This document shows, in pieces, positions 40,750 to 50,216 of a stretch of 64,000 bases of DNA. The first letter of the stretch is position 1; each line of letters opens with the position of its first letter. Origin of the DNA: Peptoclostridium acidaminophilum DSM 3953 (GTDB taxonomy: Bacteria; Bacillota; Clostridia; Peptostreptococcales; Peptostreptococcaceae); contig NZ_CP007452.1 of NCBI RefSeq assembly GCF_000597865.1, positions 1,991,183-2,055,182 on the forward strand, in the 5' to 3' direction. The notes under the pieces were generated by a model. The model did not search any database. It was not told where the DNA came from and worked only from the letters and a program-made list of their open reading frames with translations. The translations under genes were made by a program, and so were the position numbers.

Positions 40750-43185
40750 TTATTTGTTGAACAGCCTGTATACCACAGTAGCTGATTCAGCCCTAGTCGT
40801 TAGTTTTTCTGGATTGAATTTTCCGTTTGTGTCACCTTTCATGAGCTCTGCAGCCACGGCGCCTTGAACGCCCTTGCTTGCCCATGCAGGTATTTTGTGT
40901 GAGTCTGCAAACTGCGCAAGGTCAACGCTGCCTGTCTTGCCTGCAACAGCCCTTGAGAGCATTGCAGCCATTTCGGCTCTAGTTATCTCACCATCAGGCT
41001 TGAACGTGCCGTCAGCGTAGCCGTTTATTATGCCGCTGCTCTTGGCTGTCTGTACGTAGTCTGCAGCCCAGTGGCCGTCAAGATCGTCAAATCCGCCTTC
41101 GTAGCTCTCCGTGTCAAGCTCCATTGCCGTAACTACAAGCTTTGCGAATTCGGCTCTCGTAACTCTGCTTTCAGGCTTGAACGTGCCGTCGGCGTAGCCT
41201 CTTACAACATCCTTGCTGGCCATTGACGCTATGTTCTTATTGGCCCAGTGAGAAACCGCGTCAGGCAGCTCGACAGTTCTTTCAACTACTGCGTAGCTGC
41301 TGAAGTGCTTAAGCTTTGCGGAAAGCTTGTTGTTTTTAATCTTGCCGCCCACAACTTCGAAGCTGCCGTCGTCCTTGACATTTACAAGCACTGTCTTGTC
41401 ATCGTCCACATTCAGGCCTTCCATGTCTATTTCCACTCTGACTCTGCTCTTGAAGCTTGAGTCGGCCTTTTCCTTGTCGCCCTCTTGAGTCGTCTTGTAA
41501 AGCTCGAAGCTTACAACCTTGAACACGTTTATTTTTTCTACTGACTCATTTGTCTTGTCCTGCATTTTCTTTTGCATTTCGCCGAATTCGTTGACTGTCT
41601 TGATTTCAAGCGTTATGCCTGTTGTAGCTTCGCCCTGTGATATTATGTTCTCAAGCGGGAGGCTTACCTGCACGTCCCCCATCTTGACTACCACTTCGGC
41701 GCTGGCCCCTTCTACCTTTTTGAGGTCCTCTACAGGTATGCTAAGCTGCACATTGTCCTGCTTGATATCCCCGATGTCTATTACTATCTGGCCTACCTTC
41801 TCCTGGCCTTCCTCTGCCACCGCGTCCTCAAGAGCCGCTATGAGGTTTTCAACCTGCTTGCCAATCTCGTCTGCGTCCACGCTCACATTGGCGTTGTTGC
41901 CGTTAGTTTCTATATTCACGGCTTCCTCAGGCACGTCGGTTGAAACCTCTACCCTGTCTTCCGTAGTGTTGGTGTCTGTATCGCCTGTTCCTGGAGTCTC
42001 AGGCGGTATGTCGCCACCGCCGCCTCCACCGCCACCGCCACCGCCGCCTGCGGCAGGTTCAGCGTCAGTCTTTACTGAAAGCTCACTGCTGAAGCCGGAC
42101 AGGTTGCCCTTTGTGTCTTCAGCCGTTATCTTGTATGTGTATGTAGTGCTTGCTGCAAGTCCCGTGTCTGTCCATGTGCTAGATGCAGTCTCATTAACCT
42201 TGGCTCCATCTCTGTAGACGTGGTACTTGGCAATTCCCGACTCATCCTGAGCTGAAAGATTCAGCTTAACAGTAGTTGTAGTCTTTGAGTCCAGAGTCAC
42301 CGTCACACCTGTTGGAGCTACCGTATCTTCTTCAACAGGTGGATCCTGAGGTATTTCCCCTTCAAGCACTCCCAGCTTCTGGGCTATTGTAAGCACGTCT
42401 GTCAGCGTCATGCTCTCTGAGCCCTCTATTGTCTCGTTTATCTTCTGAGACATTACGCTCAGGAATACGCCTATCGCCTGCTCGTGGTCAGAGCCCAGCT
42501 CCATGGCCTTGCCCTTGTCTGTTGCAAGCTCAAAAAGCGCGTCGTTGGCACTTTCTATGTAGCTCTCTGGCAGGAAGATCTCCAATCCGCCATTTCCGTC
42601 AGCCCTAACGCATGTGTCGCCGTCAGTATAGACAAGCTTTGCCATTTCAAGCAGCACCTGGGCCTTGTCCCTTAGCGTCTCTCCGTAGTTCGAGAAGTCG
42701 TAGTCCACCACTTCAGTTGGAAGAGAATCCATTATGTATTCGTATGCGTCAAGCACGTCCTGCTTTACCGATTCTATTTCGGCTTCGCTGTCGGCGTTTT
42801 CAATGTCGCCTAGCAGGTCGTAGAGGCTGCTGCCGCCGTAGTTGCCCTCTATTACGTCAGTAACTGCGTCAAGCACGTTGGCTATGCCGCTGTGGTTTGT
42901 TACGTCGCCGCCGCTCATTACTATGAAGCCGTTTTCTTCAAGCTCCTCTAGAGCTCCTTGGTCAAGCTGCTCAAGGGCCGCTACTATTTCTTCAGTGTAG
43001 TCGCTTGAAACCATGCCCTCCAGCATTACAAGCAGATCCACAAGCTCCCCCGAGTCCAGGCTCTCGAGCTTGTCCTTTAGCTGGCTCACCTGAGGAGAGT
43101 AGTCTGCCGCATAAGCGCCCGAGTACGCCGGAATATAAGCACAGCTCATGGCGATTATGAGTAAAAATGCTACTAGCTTTCTCAT
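40750..43185 (-). CDS. Secreted SLH-domain protein with fibronectin III domain
   Basis: An 811-residue surface protein. Signal peptide MRKLVAFLLIIAMSCAYIPA with cleavage after AYA near residue 27; helical region to about 285; fibronectin type III domain (PTGVTVTLDSKTTTTVKLNL, about 291-375); a run of about 12 glycines (about 381-393) as flexible linker; a beta-rich domain; three C-terminal SLH domains (SHWANKNIASMASKDVVRGY, GHWAADYVQTAKSSGIINGY, and the last ending in TTRAESATVVYRLF). SLH domains bind pyruvylated cell-wall polymer. It lies in the operon with the polymer's kinase and phosphatase. It may be an S-layer-associated assembly or adhesion factor. Confidence 0.9.
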   Translation of the reverse strand: MRKLVAFLLIIAMSCAYIPAYSGAYAADYSPQVSQLKDKLESLDSGELVDLLVMLEGMVSSDYTEEIVAALEQLDQGALEELEENGFIVMSGGDVTNHSGIANVLDAVTDVIEGNYGGSSLYDLLGDIENADSEAEIESVKQDVLDAYEYIMDSLPTEVVDYDFSNYGETLRDKAQVLLEMAKLVYTDGDTCVRADGNGGLEIFLPESYIESANDALFELATDKGKAMELGSDHEQAIGVFLSVMSQKINETIEGSESMTLTDVLTIAQKLGVLEGEIPQDPPVEEDTVAPTGVTVTLDSKTTTTVKLNLSAQDESGIAKYHVYRDGAKVNETASSTWTDTGLAASTTYTYKITAEDTKGNLSGFSSELSVKTDAEPAAGGGGGGGGGGGGDIPPETPGTGDTDTNTTEDRVEVSTDVPEEAVNIETNGNNANVSVDADEIGKQVENLIAALEDAVAEEGQEKVGQIVIDIGDIKQDNVQLSIPVEDLKKVEGASAEVVVKMGDVQVSLPLENIISQGEATTGITLEIKTVNEFGEMQKKMQDKTNESVEKINVFKVVSFELYKTTQEGDKEKADSSFKSRVRVEIDMEGLNVDDDKTVLVNVKDDGSFEVVGGKIKNNKLSAKLKHFSSYAVVERTVELPDAVSHWANKNIASMASKDVVRGYADGTFKPESRVTRAEFAKLVVTAMELDTESYEGGFDDLDGHWAADYVQTAKSSGIINGYADGTFKPDGEITRAEMAAMLSRAVAGKTGSVDLAQFADSHKIPAWASKGVQGAVAAELMKGDTNGKFNPEKLTTRAESATVVYRLFNK

Positions 43186-43256
43186 AATTAATCTTTCCCC
43201 CTTATTATGTTTTGTATTTTGTATGGAATTTGATTATTGTATAGAGGTCGTGGCAT

Positions 43257-44312
43257 CTAGTCGATGTCCATGACTCTCTTTATTACCGCTGCCGCTTCTG
43301 CTCTTGTGGCCATGGCCCTTGGGGCTATGGTCTTCTCGCTCTGGCCATTTATGACGCCGTTTGAAAGGGCCTTGCCCATGGAATCCTTAGCCCATTCTGA
43401 TACGCTGGAGCCGTCTGTGTATGACGTCATGTCCTTGGCCGGCTGCAGCTGCTTGCCCTTGTACTCCAGGGCGCCCATTATTATCTTGACCATCTGCTCC
43501 CGGGTTACGTTATCATTTGGGGCGAAGCTGCTCTGGCTGATGCCGTTTATTATGCCCGCGGATTTGGCCGAGGCCACTACGCCGTAGAACCAGTCCGAAT
43601 CATTTACATCTTCGAACTCAATGCCTCCCACTCCCTGTATTCCAAGGGCTCTTACTATCAGGGCCGTGAATTCGGCTCTGGTTATGCTGCCGTTGGGATT
43701 GAAGCTGTCCTGGGACTGGCCTTTTATTATGCCCTTGCCGTAAAGCTCCAGTATTGTCTCCTTGGCCCAGTGTCCGTGTATGTCCTTGAAGCCAAGGCTT
43801 TCTTGAGCTTCGGTCTTTTCCTGCTCTGATGGAGTCTGTGGGGCAGTTCCTGTAGAGCCTCCTCCACCGCCGCCTGAGCCGCCGGCTTGCTCCTCAACGC
43901 CGTCGTACTTGTTTGCGATTTCCTTTATTTCCTCTGACGTGAAGTCGTTGGCTTCAACAGCGTCAAGCAGCGTGTCTATCTCGCCTTTGCTCATGTCCTC
44001 AAGCACGTCCAGCTTTGAGAGCACCTCGCTGAGCGTGTAGCCTGCATCAGTAATCTGCTGCTTTGTCCCTGAGTCCGTAGCTATGTTGAGGGCCCTTTTG
44101 AGGCCTTCCACGTCTGGATTCTCCCTGTCCATGTACTCCTTGAACAGCTCTACTCCAAGCTCCTTTTTTGCAGGGTCGTCGATTTCGGCCACCTTCTTTA
44201 GCATATAGCTAAAGTCAAGGTCATCTGCCGCATATACGCCTGCGCAGGGCGTTGAAAACAGGAGTCCCGCTATTAGCGCTGCCGGTACTAGTCTTTTCTT
44301 TAGTCTGTTCAT
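43257..44312 (-). CDS. Secreted SLH-domain protein (351 aa)
   Basis: Signal peptide MNRLKKRLVPAALIAGLLFS, probable cleavage after VYA near residue 28. A helical domain (to about 145) is followed by a Gly/Ser linker and three SLH domains: DIHGHWAKETILELYGKGII, DSDWFYGVVASAKSAGIING and SVSEWAKDSMGKALSNGVIN, with TRAEFTALIVRALG, REQMVKIIMGAL and TRAEAAAVIKRVM ends. The helical part resembles the N-terminus of the neighbouring 811-aa SLH protein, so the two may share a partner. It anchors to the cell-wall polymer. Confidence 0.9.
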   Translation of the reverse strand: MNRLKKRLVPAALIAGLLFSTPCAGVYAADDLDFSYMLKKVAEIDDPAKKELGVELFKEYMDRENPDVEGLKRALNIATDSGTKQQITDAGYTLSEVLSKLDVLEDMSKGEIDTLLDAVEANDFTSEEIKEIANKYDGVEEQAGGSGGGGGGSTGTAPQTPSEQEKTEAQESLGFKDIHGHWAKETILELYGKGIIKGQSQDSFNPNGSITRAEFTALIVRALGIQGVGGIEFEDVNDSDWFYGVVASAKSAGIINGISQSSFAPNDNVTREQMVKIIMGALEYKGKQLQPAKDMTSYTDGSSVSEWAKDSMGKALSNGVINGQSEKTIAPRAMATRAEAAAVIKRVMDID

Positions 44313-44322
44313 GTCTTTTCTC

Positions 44323-45117
44323 CTAACGCTTTTTTACAAGCTTTCTTATGATGTCGATTACGGACCCTCTGCCGCTTCCTTGGATATCTATGATTTCGAA
44401 GGGCTCTATGCTTTCGTTGTTTATTAGCCTTCTTGGATTTTCCTTGAATATCACGTCCGCCGTTTGCTCTCCCAGCAACTGCACCGCCTCCAAATATGCA
44501 TCCTTTATCCTGGGCGTCCTCACGTCGCTCCTGTGGGAGTCTGTCGCCACGAAGTGGACCATGCGCCTTTCAAGAAGCTCCCTGGCCGTCTTGGCAACCC
44601 TGTCTCCTGATTTTCTCAGGCTTCTGGCGTTGACCTGTATCAGGTAGCCATCCTCTATGAGCTCCTTGACCATGTCCGGCCTTTCGGCCACCTGGGAGTA
44701 TCTTTCGATGTGGGCTATTATCGGAATGCGGTCCCTTATCCCAAACTCGTAGGCTATGCCTCCCATGTCGGAGGGAAGCTGGTCGGGCCTGAACTCTATT
44801 AGCACGTAGCGGCTGCCTGCAAGTGTGAAAAAGTCCAGCTCGTCGATTCTGGCCATAAGTTCGCTGCTGTAGTAGAGCTCGTTTCCAACAAGGACCTTCA
44901 TGTCTATCCCCTGCCTCTCCAGCTCCTTGTTGAAGCTCCTTGCCGCCTCTTTAAGCTCATTGCCCTTTACGTAGTCCAGCTCCGTGTGGTAGTGGGCCGT
45001 GCTTATCATTGTGTCAATGCCCTCGGAAACCGCGATTTTTGCCATCTCCAGCGACTCCTGAAGGCTTCTTGAGCCGTCATCGATGCCGGGGAGTATGTGG
45101 CAGTGGATATCAATCAT
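44323..45117 (-). CDS. cpsB: CpsB/YwqE-type protein tyrosine phosphatase (PHP family)
   Basis: The 264-residue metal-dependent phosphatase has the PHP motifs DIHCHILPGIDDGSRSLQES (3-22), STAHYHTEL, an internal EFRPDQLPSDMGG and FVATDSHRSDVRTPRIKDAY near 190. It dephosphorylates the BY-kinase encoded next to it, and so controls polymer length or export. The start overlaps the kinase gene by eight bases. Length is normal (about 255). Confidence 0.93.
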   Translation of the reverse strand: MIDIHCHILPGIDDGSRSLQESLEMAKIAVSEGIDTMISTAHYHTELDYVKGNELKEAARSFNKELERQGIDMKVLVGNELYYSSELMARIDELDFFTLAGSRYVLIEFRPDQLPSDMGGIAYEFGIRDRIPIIAHIERYSQVAERPDMVKELIEDGYLIQVNARSLRKSGDRVAKTARELLERRMVHFVATDSHRSDVRTPRIKDAYLEAVQLLGEQTADVIFKENPRRLINNESIEPFEIIDIQGSGRGSVIDIIRKLVKKR

Positions 45118-45859
45118 TGCCGCAGGCCGCTTTCCTCTGCTCTTTTCCTACGGCTGCTCCCTTTCCTTTGCCTTCACTCGATGCATCGTCCGAGTAGTAG
45201 TTGTAGTAGTAGGCGTAGTATGAGCCTCTTTTTTCGATGTTTATCTTGTTTAGCACGACGCCTATTATGTTGGCTCCGGCCTTTTCAAGGGATTGCTTGG
45301 CGCTCTTTGCCAGCTCCACCTCAACGCCGCCCGAGTGGCACACTAGCAGGGCTCCGTCGGCCATTGCAGATAGTATTATTGCATCCGTAACCGCGGCTAC
45401 CGGAGACGCGTCTATGAACACGTAGTCGTAGTCGCCCCTTATCTGCTCTATGAGCCTGGCCATGCTCCTTGAAGATAGCATTTCCGAAGGGTTGGAAGGT
45501 ATCTGTCCGGCAGTTATTATCTCAAGGTTTTCAATTCCAGTCCTTTTGAGGTAGCCCTTGTAGGAGTCGCTGTTGAGGAGTATGTCTGTCACTCCCCCTA
45601 TGTTAGTCATGCCGAATGCCTTGTGGAGCCTTGGCCTTCTAAGGTCGCAGTCTATTATAACCGTCTTCTTGCCAAGGTCCGCCATTGTTATTGCTATGTT
45701 TGACACTGTGGTCGTCTTGCCCTCGCCCTGCTTTGAGCTTGTCACCAGTATTGTCTTTATGTTCTTGTCTACGTTTGAAAACTGTATGTTGGTCCTTACT
45801 CCCCTGTAGGCTTCTGAAACAGGAGACTTCGGCTTGTTTAATACTATAAGCTCCTTCAT
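45110..45859 (-). CDS. cpsD: Bacterial tyrosine kinase CpsD/CapB type
   Basis: The 249-residue BY-kinase has Walker A SSKQGEGKTTTVSN (41-54), Walker A' VIIDCDLRRPRLHKAF (67-82) and Walker B YVFIDASPVAAV. The C-terminal tail holds the tyrosine cluster YYAYYYNYY (about 217-226), the autophosphorylation site read by CpsB. It needs the Wzz-like membrane adaptor encoded directly upstream. Together they regulate capsule or wall-polymer assembly. Confidence 0.95.
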   Translation of the reverse strand: MKELIVLNKPKSPVSEAYRGVRTNIQFSNVDKNIKTILVTSSKQGEGKTTTVSNIAITMADLGKKTVIIDCDLRRPRLHKAFGMTNIGGVTDILLNSDSYKGYLKRTGIENLEIITAGQIPSNPSEMLSSRSMARLIEQIRGDYDYVFIDASPVAAVTDAIILSAMADGALLVCHSGGVEVELAKSAKQSLEKAGANIIGVVLNKINIEKRGSYYAYYYNYYSDDASSEGKGKGAAVGKEQRKAACGND

Positions 45860-45868
45860 CGCTTCCTC

Positions 45869-46552
45869 CTAGCTTTCTATCTGATCGAATATCGGTATCA
45901 TGCCTACCACCTGAACTCCCAGGTGCTTTTCTATGTCTTCTGGTGTTTTTAGCGTGTTGTCCAGATACTCGCGAAGGAAGGCTATGAAAACTCCCGCCAT
46001 CACTCCCAGGACTCCTGCTATTGCTATGTTGAGAAACTTGCTTGGCTTTACGGGATCCTTTGGAACCTGGGCCTTGTCAATTATCTGCACGTTGTCTATC
46101 TTCATTATCCTGGCCACCTCGTCCATGAATATGCCGGCAGTGGCGTTGGCTATGCTTGAAGCCAGCTTTGGACTGGTGTCAGAGACTGTTATTCTCATTA
46201 TTTCAGTTTCCTTAACGGGCGTTACAGTTATCTTGCCCGAGAGCTGCCTGGTGTCCATGTCGAGCCTGAGGTCCCTTATGACCTTGCTTAGGACCACGTT
46301 TGATTTTGCTATCTCGCCGTATGTAGTCACAAGCTGCCTGCTGAGCATTATGTCCTGGGTTTCAACAGTTCTGCTTGTGTCGTCCTTGGCCTTGTTGACC
46401 ATGAGGGTTGTACTTGTCTCGTACACAGGGTCCAGGACAAAAAAGCTGACTGCCCCGCTGACAGCCACCGCGAATATTGTTATTAGGGCAATCATGCCCA
46501 TGTTTTTTTTGACTATTTCAAAATACTCTCTTAAATCGATTGTTTCTTCCAC
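45869..46552 (-). CDS. Chain-length/BY-kinase adaptor protein (Wzz/CapA family)
   Basis: The 227-residue protein has two membrane helices, GMIALITIFAVAVSGAVSFF (14-33) and FLNIAIAGVLGVMAGVFIAF (about 170-189), and an extracytoplasmic domain between them, with the proline-rich PKDPVKPSK before the second helix. The short C-terminal cytoplasmic tail (YLDNTLKTPEDIEKHLGVQV) activates the CpsD kinase in known systems. It is the first gene after the promoter at 46,651 and sets polymer length together with CpsB and CpsD. Confidence 0.93.
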   Translation of the reverse strand: MEETIDLREYFEIVKKNMGMIALITIFAVAVSGAVSFFVLDPVYETSTTLMVNKAKDDTSRTVETQDIMLSRQLVTTYGEIAKSNVVLSKVIRDLRLDMDTRQLSGKITVTPVKETEIMRITVSDTSPKLASSIANATAGIFMDEVARIMKIDNVQIIDKAQVPKDPVKPSKFLNIAIAGVLGVMAGVFIAFLREYLDNTLKTPEDIEKHLGVQVVGMIPIFDQIES

Positions 46553-46622
46553 TTCTCTTGGCTCCTTTTCTAGTGCGTTTAGATGTAATTTGCGTATGCC
46601 ATCAACCCATACTCACGAAGCA

Positions 46623-46651
46623 ATGATATCACTCCGGATGATGGCGGTCAA
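46623..46651 (-). promoter_or_regulatory. Promoter of the glycan/BY-kinase operon
   Basis: On the minus strand TTGACC (46,646-46,651) and TATCAT (46,623-46,628) are 17 bases apart; a start near 46,615 gives a leader of about 60 nt before the Wzz-like gene. The remaining 46,652-46,955 stretch is AT-rich and holds no gene that I can support. Confidence 0.7.
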
Positions 46652-46955
46652 TCCCGATTTGTTAATTTTTGTACAAAAATCAATAATAATTCATTGCGTT
46701 GAATTTTGTTCCATTATGTAGAATTTTCCACCGGTTTAAAGCGATAATTAAAATATGATTTAATTCAGCATTTTCAAGTGCTTTCATCACACTTCCATCA
46801 CATTTTTGCTCATACCATATAATCTCACAGTTCCATTTTTTTTCAATATTTATAAAACAATTTTAACTAATTTAATATTTCAATTATTTCAGACCATTTT
46901 TGCTTTGTTTTTCGAACATTTTTTCATATGGTTCAAAGCGTTGATTCAGAATGCA

Positions 46956-46980
46956 AGGGCGCGAAATTTTCTCGCGCCCT
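46956..46980. terminator. GC-rich hairpin after the 509-aa SLH gene
   Basis: AGGGCGCGA (46,956-46,964) pairs perfectly with TCGCGCCCT (46,972-46,980) around a seven-base loop, 33 bases after the SLH gene stop on the minus strand. The T run (CGGAGTTTTT) lies on the plus-strand side only, so as a leftward terminator it lacks a good U tract. It may still stop or protect the surface-protein transcript. Confidence 0.5.
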
Positions 46981-47012
46981 CGGAGTTTTTGTATACAACA
47001 TACGCAGCATGA

Positions 47013-48542
47013 TTATTTGAAGCTGACAATGTCCTCCCTGTAGTCCCTTTGGAGATCCCTTTGCATGAACTCAAGAAGCCTTATTATCATGGCGCTGGCC
47101 TCTGATCTTTTCATTACGGCCTCCGGATTTATCCTGCCCTGGGAGTCGCCCTGGACAAGGCCTGTCTCCCTTGCAACGTATATGCTGGCCTTTGCCCATG
47201 GCTGTATGCTCCGATCGTCCGTAAAACCGCTGGCAAAGCCCGGCGTCGGCGCCTTGCTCTCGAAGCCCAGAGCCCTTACCAGTATTGTCACGGCCTCAGC
47301 CCTTGTAAGGGGTGCACCCGGGCGGAACATGCCGTTTTGAGAGCCCTTGACTATGCCCTTGTTGTAGGCGTCCTTTATGTAGGCGTAATCCTCATCGCTT
47401 ATGCTCACGTCATCGAATACGCTTTCCTCCTTGGGTGCCCTTCTCGACGCTCTGGCGCTCTTTTGGGCCTCCATGGTAGGCCTTATGTTGCACGCCTTCA
47501 TCACGGCCTTTATGTACTCGGCCCTTGTCATTGCCACATCGGGAGTGAAGAAGTCCCCGCCCTCGTCGAGCACATCCAGTGAGTAGAGCTTTTCGATGTG
47601 GGTCTGGGCCCAGTGGCCGGAAAGGTCCCTGAACTTTGGCACGGCCAGCCGCTCCAGCCTCGGCACCATGCTCCTTGACAGCTCTATAGTCCCCTTGTCG
47701 CTGCCGTCTTCGGGAACCATGAACTTTCCGTCTCCCTGGTCTATGCCGCCGGAGCCCTCCTCCAGCTCAGGCAGCTCATATGTGTACCTTGATGTCATCT
47801 CCCTGCTAGTTATCCTCATGTTGCCGCCGCTAAAGCTCGATAAGGTTGCGTCGTTTGGAGAGTATCGCAGAGTCTTCATCATGCTGTCCGAGGTTACTAT
47901 CCTTGCAGTCCCCCTCCATTGCAGGTCCTGGCCGTCAACGCCGTCATCCGCCTCGATTTTCCTGTCGTAGTCGAAGCCCATGTCTATTATGTTTGTACCC
48001 GTATCTCCCCAGAAGTTCCTATAGCCGGTGTCCGCCCCGGATATGTCCACCGTCACTGTTCCCTGGTCCTTGTTTATCGTATAGTATTTCCTGCCCTTGA
48101 GGTTTCCAGAGTAGAAGTCGGAAACGGGCCTATTGTCTATCAGGTCTGATTTGGAGAACTGGAAGTCCTTCAGCTCGTACTTGTCCTTGCCTAGCTCTAT
48201 CTTCTCGCTGTACTTGTCCACTGTCGTGTCGGCGCTGGTCTGGCCCTTGCCGTCCCAGGTCTTGTATGTAGTCACAAGTGTTATGCTCCTTGTGAGGGAG
48301 CCGTCTATCGACTTGTCCGCAGGTGTAAGCTTGAATTTGTAGGAGGTCTTCTTCTCTGTCTCCTTCTCGCTTTCTGAAACGGCCATCTCTCCTGTGAACT
48401 TTATGGGCTTGCCGCTTATGAACACGACCTCCTCGTATTCGTATTCGTTGCCAACGCCCCCGGAGAATTCGGGCGGCTCGGCATATACTGCGCTTGAGGC
48501 GGTGAGGATTGCTGCGAGGAATCCCGCAATCAGTTTTTTCAT
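47013..48542 (-). CDS. Secreted SLH-domain protein (509 aa)
   Basis: Signal peptide MKKLIAGFLAAILTASSAVY, cleavage after YAE near residue 21. A beta-rich domain (residues about 25-300) contains KFTGEMAVSESEKETEKKTS and several YxY strands. The C-terminus has three SLH domains: DLSGHWAQTHIEKLYSLDVL with MTRAEYIKAVMKA; EDYAYIKDAYNKGIVKGSQN with LTRAEAVTILVRAL; QPWAKASIYVARETGLVQGD with MKRSEASAMIIRLL. It probably anchors in the pyruvylated wall polymer. It is third in a run with the 546-aa and giant TIG proteins, so it may tether them. Confidence 0.88.
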   Translation of the reverse strand: MKKLIAGFLAAILTASSAVYAEPPEFSGGVGNEYEYEEVVFISGKPIKFTGEMAVSESEKETEKKTSYKFKLTPADKSIDGSLTRSITLVTTYKTWDGKGQTSADTTVDKYSEKIELGKDKYELKDFQFSKSDLIDNRPVSDFYSGNLKGRKYYTINKDQGTVTVDISGADTGYRNFWGDTGTNIIDMGFDYDRKIEADDGVDGQDLQWRGTARIVTSDSMMKTLRYSPNDATLSSFSGGNMRITSREMTSRYTYELPELEEGSGGIDQGDGKFMVPEDGSDKGTIELSRSMVPRLERLAVPKFRDLSGHWAQTHIEKLYSLDVLDEGGDFFTPDVAMTRAEYIKAVMKACNIRPTMEAQKSARASRRAPKEESVFDDVSISDEDYAYIKDAYNKGIVKGSQNGMFRPGAPLTRAEAVTILVRALGFESKAPTPGFASGFTDDRSIQPWAKASIYVARETGLVQGDSQGRINPEAVMKRSEASAMIIRLLEFMQRDLQRDYREDIVSFK

Positions 48543-48561
48543 GAATTTTGTCTCCTTACTT

Positions 48562-50202
48562 CTAATCTTTTACGAATACAACCTTAGCTACGTTATCATC
48601 CCTTACAACATACAGACTGTCTCCGGCCTTCACGTCCTGGGGCCTTATTACCCCTCCGTCCTTTACAATTAGGGCTCCGTCAAGCACAAGGGTAATGTCC
48701 GCACTCTTGTCTATCCACTCGTCCTTCCTGGCGCTGTAGTCGCTGGCGTCGCTGGCTGCAAGAATCCAGCCTATGTTGGCGTCGTAGGACGCCCCCTGGG
48801 CTGTGGCGCTTGTAACTCGCTCCGCCCTTGTAGAATCGTCGTTCTTTATAAGCAGCACCAGGGATGCCCGATCGCCCTTAGCATATATATACGCGTCCCT
48901 GGAATCCGAGTACTCGCCCGATGCGAATCTTGCGGCGTCAAGCTTCTCGCCCTTTTCTCCGTCGTATATGTACGTGTCCTCGTCGAATGTGAACTCCTCG
49001 GAGCTCATGCTCTCCCACTGGTGGTTTTCAAGGGCGTAGAGCCTCTTTGTCTTAAGCTGGTAAGGCAGTATCTCCTCCAGCCTTGCGCTGTATAGGAAAC
49101 TGCCCTCCGCTGCCGCCGGGTCTGCAGCCTCGCCTGTTATCATGACTACGCTGGCCGCCTCGCCGGATGGGGACGCGTCGGATACTACAAGGGCGCTTTG
49201 TCCCTCCTGGACAGAGGATGTGTCAACAAGCCTTCCGCCCCTTACTACTATGCTCCCTTGTGTGAGCGCCACGTTCCTCTTGTTTGAAAGCTCCATCTGT
49301 GAGCTGAAGGGGCTGAGCTCGTCCACCCTTTCCGAGTAGAGCCTCTCGAAGCTGTCCTTTATGACCAGCTTTTCTATGGAGTCGGCTCCAAAGAAGCTTC
49401 CCACGGCCATGTAGGCAGTCCTGCCCTTGCAGTAGGCTATGTTGTCTCTTGAAAGCTCCATGCCTCCAAGGTATGCCTTGCCGTCGGCTGAGAGCTTCAT
49501 GCTTGCGCTGCCCGCGCTCTCCCACTTTCCATTTCGAAGAACCTCGAGCCTTTGAAAGCCTATCTTGTCGTCATATCTGTCGGCAGTGCCTATTACTCCT
49601 CTGTATATCCCCTTTAGGAGCACTGATCTTCCCTGCACCTCTATCCTGCTGGCCTCCGTCGAGTCGTAGCTGTCGAAAAACAGCTTCACCCGGTCCCCTT
49701 GGATTATGGTCTCCGGCCTGATGCTGACACCGGATCTTGTCGAAACGGTGGCGGGCGAATATGAATACTCGGTTACCTTGCCCCTTGTGTCCCTTACAGA
49801 GAGCCTGCCGCCACCTGTTGATACCACGGCGCCTGTTCTTGCCTTTGTCTGGGGGTCTATGTGGGCGAACGCGGAAGTTGAGTAGCCGTCCATGTACTCG
49901 ACTTTGCCTCTCGAGTACTCTATGTACACCTCCATGCCGCTTTTGAACTCATCCAGGCTGTATACCGTCTCCATGTCCATTGAAAGCTCTGTCTCCGCGT
50001 CTGATATTAGAGTGTGCAAGTCACCGTCGTAGTCCTCCATTATTATTGATGTGCCCGATATTTCAATCAGGTAGCCCTCTGTGCTTCCCCTGGGGAAAAG
50101 CTCCTGGGCGCTGGCGCCCTGCGGGGCCGGCGCCGCTGCAAATGCGGCTGCCAGCAGCAGAGCTCCTGCGCTTTTTATTATTCTTGATATTTTTTCCTTC
50201 AA
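48562..50202 (-). CDS. Secreted protein of unknown function (546 aa)
   Basis: A signal peptide (SAGALLLAAAFAAAPAPQGA) with cleavage near residue 32 is followed by a beta-rich protein with repeated EGYLIEISGTSIIMEDYDGD- and VEYMDGYSTSAFAHID-like strands and the end GDSLYVVRDDNVAKVVFVKD. There are no SLH domains and no LPxTG motif. I do not recognise a family; similar secreted proteins occur beside SLH genes in Clostridia. It lies 14 bases after the giant TIG gene and 19 bases before the SLH gene, so the three are one operon and may form one surface complex. Confidence 0.75.
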   Translation of the reverse strand: MKEKISRIIKSAGALLLAAAFAAAPAPQGASAQELFPRGSTEGYLIEISGTSIIMEDYDGDLHTLISDAETELSMDMETVYSLDEFKSGMEVYIEYSRGKVEYMDGYSTSAFAHIDPQTKARTGAVVSTGGGRLSVRDTRGKVTEYSYSPATVSTRSGVSIRPETIIQGDRVKLFFDSYDSTEASRIEVQGRSVLLKGIYRGVIGTADRYDDKIGFQRLEVLRNGKWESAGSASMKLSADGKAYLGGMELSRDNIAYCKGRTAYMAVGSFFGADSIEKLVIKDSFERLYSERVDELSPFSSQMELSNKRNVALTQGSIVVRGGRLVDTSSVQEGQSALVVSDASPSGEAASVVMITGEAADPAAAEGSFLYSARLEEILPYQLKTKRLYALENHQWESMSSEEFTFDEDTYIYDGEKGEKLDAARFASGEYSDSRDAYIYAKGDRASLVLLIKNDDSTRAERVTSATAQGASYDANIGWILAASDASDYSARKDEWIDKSADITLVLDGALIVKDGGVIRPQDVKAGDSLYVVRDDNVAKVVFVKD

Positions 50203-50216
50203 GCCAGCTCCTCCTT

